Source: Cytophagales bacterium (lineage in GTDB: Bacteria > Bacteroidota > Bacteroidia > Cytophagales > ES-bin-26). Taken from it: a stretch of DNA of 8,523 nucleotides. The position numbers and the translations under genes are program-made. Below are positions 1 to 5,201 of this stretch, piece after piece; positions within the stretch are counted from its first letter, which is position 1, and each line of letters starts with the position of its first letter. Location: contig JACMKY010000432.1 of the NCBI GenBank assembly GCA_014379925.1, forward strand, positions 1-8,523, given 5' to 3'. The notes under the pieces are model-generated. The model saw only the letters and a program-made list of their open reading frames with translations. It did no database searches and was not told where the DNA came from.

Positions 1-2213
1 TAGCCGGTAAACTGAAGGGCGAATTGCTCGTTGCGCTTGCGCGGACTGGGGTCGATGACGGTAGCCGTGCCCGTTTCCTTGGGGGTGAGGGTGGCAAAGT
101 CGGGTAAGAAGCTCCAACTGCCCTCGTAGTAGCCGTAGTTCAGACCGGCGCTGGTGCCGGCGGGGTTGTCGGCCGGGCGCAGGCTATTCGCCGAGTAAAC
201 GGCGGTGTACGTTGTGTTGTCATCCGGTACGGTGATGCTGCCGCCCGCTCCCTTTCCCTGGTCCCATCCGCTAAACGCGTACGTAGCACCATTGAGGGTC
301 TGGGAGGGAGGAGCGCCCAAACTCAACAACATTCCCGAAACTGCCCGCGTGGCGTAGGGCGTGGTCCTGGGTTGTCCATCCAGGTTCAGTTGCAGTCCCG
401 AAGGATTGGAGGCCATACTGACGGTAACCACTTTGGGATTGACGTCGACCCACTTCTGGTTGGTCAGTCCTTTCGAGTCAGTCACCGTCAACCACAGTCG
501 GTACCACACGTTGGCCGAGGTTTCCCCTTCGGTCGGAATGTCAAAGGAGCCACTCCGGCCATCGGGAGCCACCGAAACCGAAGGGCCGGGGTGGTTATGG
601 TCGTCGTGGTGAAATACCACCTCCCAATTGTACGCGCCGGCGGGTAAATTTCCTTCTTCCGGGTCGGTGCCCGATCCATTAAAGTAGATGACGTTGCCCG
701 CCCGGTAAATGGTGCCGCTGGCGGGAGCGGCAATGGCCGCGACGGGGGTGGCGTTGAAGGTGCTTACTGTCAGGGTAGCGGCGTTGCTGGTCGCGCTGCC
801 GGCTGAATTGGATACGACGACCCGGTATTGCCCCGCCGCCGAGGATTGTACGTTGCCGATGGCATACTCATTCGCGTTGGCCCCGCCGATATTTGCTCCG
901 TTCTTCTGCCACTGGTAACTCAGTGATTGCGTACCCGAAGCACTCGCGCCGAAGCTAACCGATTGCCCCTGCGCCACGGTTTGGCTGACCGGCTGGCTGG
1001 TAATGGCCGGGGCCGTGTTGCTGGTGTAGATGATCTTGTACAAGGCATCGTCGCTCCGGCTCAGGTAGTACAGGTTGCCGTCGTTGCCCACCGACAGGTT
1101 TACCCCGTCACTGGGCACGTTGGTCGCAAAGTCGGAGCGCACGGCCGTTCCGCCCGACAAAGTCAATACGTGAATCCACAGGCTGCAAAAATCCTGGTAA
1201 AAGTATTTGCCCACGTAGCTGGCCGGATAATTGGTGGACGGCGGGTTGAAGAACGTACCCCCCGTGATGGCGCAACCTTTCCCGGTGCCCCAGCCGTGGA
1301 TGTAGGAAAAGACCGGATTCGTGTGATTGGGATCCGACGTGTACCCCTCGGATTGCGGCCAGCCGAAGTTGCGGTTGCTGGTGGTGGCATCGTTGACTTC
1401 CTCCCAGGTAATCTGTCCCACGTCGTTGACGAAGATTCGGCCCGTACCCGGTTGAACGGAAAAGGTGTACGGGTTTCGCAGACCGTAGGCCCAGATTCGC
1501 TGCCGCTGGGCATTGCCGTCGGTGTAAGGGTTGCCCGCTGGGACACTGCCGTCGGCATTGATCCGGAGGAGTTTTCCGTGGTAGGTATACAGATTCTGGG
1601 CGTTGTCGGGATTGGCATTTTCGCCCACTGCCACGTAGAGTTTGCCATCTTTGCCGAAATGCATCGCGCCCCCGTTGTGGTTGGTGGCGCCACTGAGGTT
1701 GTCCAACTCCAGAATCACGGTTTCGCTACCCGCCTGGGCCACGTCGCCATTGGCCGTGAAGCGGCTGACCCGGTTGTGGATGGGACCGCCCGAGGTGGTG
1801 TAGTACACGTACACGTACTGGTTGGCCGAAAAATTAGGATCCAGAACCAGGCCGATCAGGCCCCGCTCTCCCGATGAATTGACGCTCAACTGCACGAAGG
1901 AAGTGGGGAGCAGGGCGCCGTTCTTGATCACCCGCAGCCGCCCGCCTTGTTCGGCCACGAAGATGCGGCCATCGGGAGCAAAAGCCATCACGGTGGGGTC
2001 ATTGATGCCCCCGGCTACCCGCACCTGACTGAAGCCGGCCGGAAAGTTTTGGGCGCACAAGGTGTGCGCAGTGAGCAGAAGAACTGCCAGGCCGGAAAGG
2101 AATGCCCCGCGAGGGTTCCCCGCTTCGGCGCACCAACTCCTGGCGTGGTTGCGCAGTTGCTGGCAGCCAGCACCTAGCCGCCGGGCAAAATAATAACATA
2201 CTTGCATGGTCAT
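1..2213 (-). CDS. Secreted PQQ-dependent glucose/sorbosone dehydrogenase-like protein with Ig, PKD-like and PA14 modules (partial, C-terminus off window)
   Basis: Continuous minus-strand reading frame of 737 codons, open at the left edge. Residues about 57-392 form a six-bladed propeller of the glucose/sorbosone dehydrogenase family (soluble PQQ sugar dehydrogenase type). The putative catalytic His is in TNHNGG (H179); the Arg-Asn pair expected to contact PQQ is in GLRNPY (R246, N247); DVGQ follows at 264-267. Substrate is unknown; the family oxidises aldose sugars outside the cytoplasm. After the enzyme come an Ig-like domain (about 396-485, SYQWQKNG and AGQYRVVVSN), a PKD-like domain (about 487-595), a repeat-type beta domain with FSGWDQG (about 595-675), and the start of a PA14-like carbohydrate-binding domain (NYGYYEGSW onwards, from about 690). 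The signal peptide core is residues 37-54, with probable cleavage after LCA. ATG at 2213 is the first start after an in-frame TAA, but it leaves an unusually long 36-residue n-region, so a later non-ATG start is possible. No Shine-Dalgarno site is visible. Confidence 0.9.
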   Translation of the reverse strand, partial: MTMQVCYYFARRLGAGCQQLRNHARSWCAEAGNPRGAFLSGLAVLLLTAHTLCAQNFPAGFSQVRVAGGINDPTVMAFAPDGRIFVAEQGGRLRVIKNGALLPTSFVQLSVNSSGERGLIGLVLDPNFSANQYVYVYYTTSGGPIHNRVSRFTANGDVAQAGSETVILELDNLSGATNHNGGAMHFGKDGKLYVAVGENANPDNAQNLYTYHGKLLRINADGSVPAGNPYTDGNAQRQRIWAYGLRNPYTFSVQPGTGRIFVNDVGQITWEEVNDATTSNRNFGWPQSEGYTSDPNHTNPVFSYIHGWGTGKGCAITGGTFFNPPSTNYPASYVGKYFYQDFCSLWIHVLTLSGGTAVRSDFATNVPSDGVNLSVGNDGNLYYLSRSDDALYKIIYTSNTAPAITSQPVSQTVAQGQSVSFGASASGTQSLSYQWQKNGANIGGANANEYAIGNVQSSAAGQYRVVVSNSAGSATSNAATLTVSTFNATPVAAIAAPASGTIYRAGNVIYFNGSGTDPEEGNLPAGAYNWEVVFHHDDHNHPGPSVSVAPDGRSGSFDIPTEGETSANVWYRLWLTVTDSKGLTNQKWVDVNPKVVTVSMASNPSGLQLNLDGQPRTTPYATRAVSGMLLSLGAPPSQTLNGATYAFSGWDQGKGAGGSITVPDDNTTYTAVYSANSLRPADNPAGTSAGLNYGYYEGSWSFLPDFATLTPKETGTATVIDPSPRKRNEQFALQFTG

Positions 2214-2214
2214 G

Positions 2215-2333
2215 GGAGGTTAAGAAGGGAGAAAATCGAAGTGTAGGGGAGGATTCAGGAACTTCAGGGGAGGTGGAGAATTTCAAACGGTGCGGAGGAT
2301 TTCAAAGGGAAGGATTCTGGTGGACTCAGGAGG
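2215..2333. repeat. Cluster of five GGAGG (CCTCC) motifs upstream of the sugar dehydrogenase
   Basis: GGAGG occurs on the plus strand at 2215-2219, 2248-2252, 2269-2273, 2294-2298 and 2329-2333. Read on the minus strand, which would be the leader of the dehydrogenase mRNA, this gives CCUCC five times, the last next to the start codon. The stretch is strongly purine/pyrimidine biased. No TAnnTTTG promoter with a matching upstream element was found here, so the promoter of the dehydrogenase gene is not located. Confidence 0.5.
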
Positions 2334-2885
2334 TTTTGGCGGATTTTCCCCGCGTGTTTTTCTTGCGAGCGGGACGTTTTACGGCCGCATGGATCGGAAG
2401 TGAATCGGTTTGGTACCCGTAGGCGTTGTCGGGTCTTACCCGTAAACGGGAAAGGAAGTCTAAGCTAAGCGAAAAGGCCAACGCGATGGCTGGCACCAAA
2501 AAGGAACCGGTGTAGGAGAATCCGGTTTCGTGAACGCGAATCCGATTTTTTGCGCAGAAAACCGGATTTTGGTACTGCTGAAAGAAATGTCGCTTCAATA
2601 ACCCGTTCTTGGACGTTACAAAGTTGCTGCGTGGGGTTTTACGCGCCGCTCGGACGGTTCGTGCCCCCGTAGCCCGCGGAAGGCCGTAACTTAAAAGAGT
2701 GTTTCTTGAGCGACCTTGGCGGAATCAGCCGCCGGTTATTACGCGTGGTTGATCCTTGACGCTACTCCACCCGGTTAGAAAGCGGCAAAAAAGCAGGGAA
2801 GGACGAATTTTGGAGTCACGAAGCGCTAAAACCGTTACCTTCCCGAAGCGCCAAACCCCGTGAACGAAATTGCGGGTGTAGGCGG
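2334..2885. other. Gene-free stretch
   Basis: No reading frame in this stretch shows a recognisable domain, signal peptide or family motif. The only local structure seen is an inverted repeat with 10-bp perfect arms, AATCCGGTTT at 2519-2528 and its complement at 2559-2568, separated by 30 nt and accompanied by further GAATCCG-like copies. A 90-codon minus-strand frame at 2326-2598 spans it; it contains a short hydrophobic run but resembles nothing known. No tRNA-, RNase P-, tmRNA- or SRP-like signature was recognised. Confidence 0.45.
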
Positions 2886-2939
2886 TTATAAGTCATAGGT
2901 AACGTCGTTGCACGCGACGACGTTACCTATGACTTATAA
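2886..2939. repeat. Perfect palindrome, 23-bp arms and 8-nt loop
   Basis: The left arm 2886-2908 (TTATAAGTCATAGG... to CGTCGT) is the exact reverse complement of the right arm 2917-2939, around the loop TGCACGCG. In RNA from either strand this would fold into a very stable hairpin. There is no T-run on either side, so it is not a textbook intrinsic terminator, although Bacteroidota terminators often lack one. It stands in the gene-poor stretch between the dehydrogenase and the DoxX gene. It could be a bidirectional terminator, a dispersed palindromic repeat, or a protein-binding site. Confidence 0.85.
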
Positions 2940-3165
2940 GCAGTACAAAGCATTACCAGTCAACTATTTTCAGCTACCTGGGTAACGGTGCTTTATTCGG
3001 GATCAAGGTAATCGAGGGCAGAATGGGAACGGGGGCGTGTATTTGACTGCTTCTCCCGGCTTTCATCGTTGATGGATGAACTTTCCGGCTGAATCATCCT
3101 GAGCAAACGAACAACTGGCACAATCTCGCCTGGAAGCCTGTTTTCCCGTCCAACAAACCGCTTGG
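2940..3165. other. Gene-free stretch upstream of toxin remnant
   Basis: I see no recognisable gene here. DUF5615 toxins are usually preceded by a DUF433 antitoxin gene, and I looked for its typical motifs in all three plus frames without finding any. If an antitoxin gene existed it has been deleted or has decayed beyond recognition. Confidence 0.4.
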
Positions 3166-3285
3166 GTGAAGTTTTTGGCGAACGAAAATTTTCCTTTTTC
3201 CAGTGCCAAGCGGTTGCGGGCCGAAGAACACGCAGCGACCAGCGTCGGAGAAGCGTTCGGTGGAATAGGCGATGAAGAAGGGGAG
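3166..3285 (+). pseudogene. N-terminal remnant of a DUF5615 PIN-like toxin gene
   Basis: Starting at GTG 3166 the translation begins VKFLANENFPFSSAKRLRAE and continues to SVGEAFGGIGDEE, ending at 3279. This fits the N-terminal third of DUF5615 proteins, which typically start M-K-F-L-A-(D/N)-E-N-F-P, then have an L-R-x-x-G-H segment and a G-I-x-D-E-E segment. The family is a PIN-like putative nuclease, usually about 110-120 residues and usually encoded after a DUF433 antitoxin. Here similarity stops after D36-E37-E38. The T-F-D-x-D motif expected about 15 residues later is absent in every plus frame, and the frame drifts into low-complexity codons up to 3546. The G-H motif has become E-E-H. 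I read this as a decayed or 3'-deleted gene; a chance match is less likely given the spacing of three motifs. Confidence 0.5.
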
Positions 3286-3439
3286 ATAAAGAAAAAACCG
3301 CTTTCCGCTTCGCCCTTAAACCCACGCTGTCGGGTCCACGCCCATACGGAACTTCACCAAAGCACTTTCCGACAAGATGCCGTCCGCCCCGGAACCTTGC
3401 GCTACCCTTTCGTTGGCCGCCGGAGAAAAATCGCAATCC

Positions 3440-3862
3440 ATGATACTACCCTTCTTTTCGTCGAAACCGACCTGGCCCAACGGCCTGGCAATTGTGCGGG
3501 TGCTGGTGGGGGTGCTCATCATGAAATACGGGTCGGTGATCTTTGACCGCGCGCAAATGGTAAAAGAGGTGGACTATTTTGGTTCGCACCTTCACCTTCC
3601 CGCGCCCTTGCTGATGGTTTACCTGGCCAAAGGGACGGAATTTTTCGGGGGATTGCTTCTGGCATCGGGGCTGTTCACCCGGGGAGCAACCCTGTTGCTG
3701 ATTATCAACATGACCGTGGCCACGTTTTTTGCCAACCGAGGCGCTATTTTCGGGGATGGTGAACGGTCATTTTTGTACCTGCTTTTCTTTCTGGTCTTCT
3801 TTTTCGCGGGCGCCGGCAAGTGGAGCCTGGACCATTGGCTTTCTAACCGAGGCAAGTGGTAA
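3440..3862 (+). CDS. DoxX-family integral membrane protein
   Basis: Encodes 140 residues with four predicted membrane helices at about 15-34, 57-78, 83-100 and 110-126. The layout is typical of the DoxX/DoxD-like family: a first helix with R-V-L-V-G and K-Y-G-S, a cytoplasmic or periplasmic loop V-D-Y-F-G-S-H-L-H-L-P, then K-G-x-E-F-F-G-G-L-L-L in helix 2. DoxX was first described as a quinol-oxidase subunit in archaea; most bacterial members have no assigned role, though some take part in redox or oxidative-stress complexes. The frame is open upstream to 3377, but the 21 extra residues are polar and alignment with the family begins near the Met at 3440, so I choose that start. There is no clear ribosome binding site. 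A hairpin follows the stop at 3902-3932. It appears to be transcribed alone. Confidence 0.85.
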   Translation: MILPFFSSKPTWPNGLAIVRVLVGVLIMKYGSVIFDRAQMVKEVDYFGSHLHLPAPLLMVYLAKGTEFFGGLLLASGLFTRGATLLLIINMTVATFFANRGAIFGDGERSFLYLLFFLVFFFAGAGKWSLDHWLSNRGKW

Positions 3863-3901
3863 GTCCCTTCGAACCAACACCGGAAATTACGGGCAACGCA
3901 G

Positions 3902-3932
3902 TCCGCTGCGTTGGCGGGTGTACCGCAGCGGA
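3902..3932 (+). terminator. Hairpin after DoxX gene
   Basis: TCCGCTGCG at 3902-3910 and CGCAGCGGA at 3924-3932 are exact reverse complements around a 13-nt loop, 40 nt after the DoxX stop codon. No T-run follows, so the terminator role is inferred from position only. Confidence 0.4.
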
Positions 3933-3976
3933 TGGTTGGCCCCGGGTCGGCGTACCGGTTGTGGCAGGGTCCGAAA

Positions 3977-4007
3977 TTGGTTGCCAACCCTATATCCCTT
4001 ATTTTTT
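3977..4007 (+). promoter_or_regulatory. Possible Bacteroidota promoter for the TonB-C-like gene
   Basis: TTG at 3977-3979 is followed after 20 nt by TATTTTTT at 4000-4007, one base off the Bacteroidota -7 element TAnnTTTG. Transcription would start near 4013, giving a leader of roughly 15 nt before GTG 4030. The spacing fits but the match is imperfect. Confidence 0.35.
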
Positions 4008-4029
4008 CACCCTTTTATCGTTATTCACC

Positions 4030-4376
4030 GTGAAAACTGTTTTTTCCTCTCTGGTCCTGGCGCTGTTGATCCATTCCGGCGCGTTTGCTGACTCCCCATT
4101 CAAAAATACATCCGACGCCGAGCGCGCATTGAAAATCAGGCGGCCAAACAAATCACGTATCCGGCCGCCATGCGCGCTTCTCCACGCGGGGGCATTGTCG
4201 TCGTGCAATTTCAGCTTGACAACACCAACCGCCTGACGGCCGTGAAGGTGCACACGGACAATGCTCAATTGAATGCCGAATTGATCAGGCGGTTAACCGG
4301 CCTGAAGGTGAAGGGAGCCGACCTGCGTGACCAAAAGACCTACACCTTCCGGCTACGGTTTCAGCGGGATGTTTAG
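4030..4376 (+). pseudogene. Small secreted TonB-C-like protein, interrupted by a one-base frameshift
   Basis: The first frame starts at GTG 4030 with a clear signal peptide (MKTVFSSLVLALLIHSGAFA, cleavage before DSP) and runs on as N-T-S-D-A-E-R-A-L. The second frame, one base out of phase, continues E-N-Q-A-A-K-Q-I-T-Y-P-A-A-M-R-A-S, then G-G-I-V-V-V-Q-F-Q-L-D, then L-N-A-E-L-I-R-R-L-T-G-L-K-V, ending at TAG 4374-4376. Joined by one added base near 4128-4134 (GCATTGAAAATC), they give a protein of about 115 residues with the beta-alpha-beta pattern of a TonB C-terminal-like domain. Small secreted proteins of this kind are common in Cytophagales; their role is unknown. There is no energy-coupling transmembrane or Pro-rich segment, so it is not a working TonB. 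The break sits at a run of four A, so a sequencing error, a true pseudogene, or frameshifting during expression are all open. A hairpin closes the gene at 4442-4485. Confidence 0.7.
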
Positions 4377-4441
4377 CGCTCCGACGCTTATTCCATTGCC
4401 GGGCCAACGACCCTTCGCCTCCGGTTCAAACCTGTTACCGA

Positions 4442-4485
4442 ATCACCCCACTGGCTGCTTGCCAACGGGCAAACGGTGGGGTGAT
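4442..4485 (+). terminator. Hairpin terminator after TonB-C-like gene
   Basis: Outer arms ATCACCCCAC (4442-4451) and GTGGGGTGAT (4476-4485) are exact complements; inside them TTGCC and GGCAA form a second short stem around AACG. It lies about 65 nt after the stop codon and is followed by GCTATTTTAA, a weak T-rich tail, which suits a plus-strand terminator. Confidence 0.6.
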
Positions 4486-4520
4486 GCTATTTTAACCCAA
4501 GTTGCTGGTTATCGAAAGTG

Positions 4521-4550
4521 TTGCCGTAGGGCCTGAAAAGAGTAGCTTTG
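4521..4550 (+). promoter_or_regulatory. Bacteroidota-type promoter
   Basis: TTG at 4521-4523 is separated by exactly 19 nt from TAGCTTTG at 4543-4550, a full match to the Bacteroidota consensus TTG-N19-TAnnTTTG. It lies just after the terminator at 4442-4485, as expected for the start of a new unit. The predicted start point, near 4556-4558, falls on or after the nearest ATG (4553), so this ATG is unlikely to begin a normal gene. Confidence 0.55.
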
Positions 4551-4556
4551 AAATGG

Positions 4557-4826
4557 CTAAACCTCAAACTACCCTTCCCGTGCGCTACGATAACACGATG
4601 GATTCCGAAGTTGGAAAGAAGATGCAGCGTTGAAAAGCCTGTTCGCGCAGATAATGGAAGGCGTAGTCGGATACCTGCCGGATGAACAACTGCTGGGAGA
4701 CGTAGTCACGCCTCGAAGGAAGCGTGCGCCCACTTCCCCACAAACCAAGTGCACGGTAATTTTCTTGGAAGGAAAACACGGTGGGCGAAAGTTGGTTGGG
4801 GTAACCCGGGAGTTACCCCAACCAAC
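4557..4826 (+). other. Unassigned transcript candidate (possible small RNA or decayed gene)
   Basis: This region is bracketed by a consensus promoter (4521-4550) and a strong hairpin (4791-4826), which would define a transcript of about 270 nt. It has no convincing protein frame. A 26-codon frame from ATG 4553 stops at 4633; another plus frame picks up at TTG 4630 but runs on through the hairpin and into the tRNA-Thr, so it is not a gene. Two minus frames of 61-64 codons have no family likeness. I compared it with what I know of tmRNA, RNase P, SRP and 6S RNA and found no signature. CGTAGTC occurs twice inside. It may be a lineage-specific non-coding RNA or the relic of a small gene broken by frameshift. 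Confidence 0.3.
4791..4826. terminator. Strong hairpin, 15-bp perfect arms
   Basis: GTTGGTTGGGGTAAC at 4791-4805 and its exact reverse complement at 4812-4826 enclose the 6-nt loop CCGGGA. It can fold in RNA of either strand, so it could end the candidate plus-strand transcript from 4557 and also stop read-through from the minus-strand tRNA operon. No T-run follows on either strand. Confidence 0.6.
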
Positions 4827-4867
4827 CCCTGAGCATAAACCCTACCCCGGACTGAAAGGGGTGGGAT

Positions 4868-4887
4868 GGCACGGGCTGCCCCGCACC
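4868..4887 (-). terminator. Possible terminator of the tRNA operon
   Basis: In minus-strand RNA, GGUGCGGG and CCCGUGCC pair over 8 bp (with two G-U pairs) around the loop GCAG, about 40 nt beyond the 3' end of tRNA-Thr. In plus-strand RNA the same positions give A-C clashes, so the stem is specific to the tRNA transcript. There is no strong U-run. Confidence 0.35.
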
Positions 4888-4925
4888 AATCCGGTTGCTT
4901 TGCCAGCGGAGAAGAAAAAAGTCGG

Positions 4926-4998
4926 AGCCTGCTGCCGGACTCGAACCGGCGACCTGCTCATTACGAATGAGCTGCTCTACCAACTGAGCTAAGGAGGC
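4926..4998 (-). tRNA. tRNA-Thr (CGT)
   Basis: A 73-nt cloverleaf on the minus strand: acceptor GCCTCCT/AGCAGGC, D arm GCTC/GAGC with AGTTGGTA loop, anticodon stem GCTCA/TGAGC around TTCGTAA (anticodon CGT, reads ACG), T arm GCCGG/CCGGC with TTCGAGT. The acceptor stem has a C5-C68 mismatch. Discriminator is U73 and the CCA end is not encoded. It lies only 5 nt downstream of tRNA-Ser in the same transcript, so both must be cut from one precursor. Confidence 0.92.
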
Positions 4999-5003
4999 TT
5001 GAG

Positions 5004-5090
5004 AAGAGGCCAGGGGACTCGAACCCCTAATACGCGCTAAACGTACTACATCATTTCGAGTGATGCTCCTGATCCAGCCGGATGACCTCT
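5004..5090 (-). tRNA. tRNA-Ser (CGA)
   Basis: An 87-nt minus-strand tRNA with the long variable arm of serine tRNAs (AGTACG pairs with CGTATT around TTTAGCG). Acceptor AGAGGTC/GGCCTCT, anticodon stem CATCA/TGATG around CTCGAAA (anticodon CGA, reads UCG), T arm AGGGG/CCCCT with TTCGAGT. Odd points: the first pair is A-U rather than G-C, the discriminator is U instead of the usual G for bacterial tRNA-Ser, and the D stem can be drawn as TCC/GGA only with one linker base after the acceptor. CCA is not encoded. Confidence 0.88.
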
Positions 5091-5100
5091 ATCAGTCGCG

Positions 5101-5108
5101 CAAAAATA
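5101..5108 (-). promoter_or_regulatory. -7 element of tRNA operon promoter
   Basis: Minus strand reads TATTTTTG, a full match to TAnnTTTG, ending 10 nt before the first base of tRNA-Ser, which would leave only a few nucleotides of 5' leader. No TTTG was found at the usual upstream distance, so the -33 part is weak or absent. Confidence 0.5.
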
Positions 5109-5201
5109 GCTGTTTTTTGAGATAACCGCTAGTCTTCACCCAAAAGATTAAAATTACGGCGGTGGTTCAGCCAAGTAAACTTCCGGGCGGACCCGCACCG
5201 C

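Noticed and set aside
927..1877. 316-codon plus-strand frame
   Set aside because: It lies opposite the sugar dehydrogenase, whose minus frame carries family motifs; the plus translation is rich in Val/Gly/Arg with no domain, as expected for the antisense of a GC-rich gene.
2326..2598. 90-codon minus-strand frame with a short hydrophobic segment
   Set aside because: A single weak hydrophobic run and a Lys/Arg tail are not enough; no homology recognised and no promoter found.
2993..3436. 147-codon minus-strand frame
   Set aside because: Arg/Ser-rich with no family likeness, no signal and no promoter; it overlaps the toxin relic, whose plus frame makes more sense.
3377..3439. Upstream start for the DoxX protein
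   Set aside because: The 21 added residues are polar and not part of the family pattern, while Met at 3440 directly precedes the conserved first helix.
4585..4779. 64-codon minus-strand frame that looks somewhat protein-like
   Set aside because: Considered as a transposase or small-protein fragment, but no motif could be named and the start is a GTG without context.
4630..4992. 120-codon plus-strand frame
   Set aside because: It reads through the 4791-4826 hairpin and ends inside the antisense of tRNA-Thr, so it cannot be a real gene as a whole.
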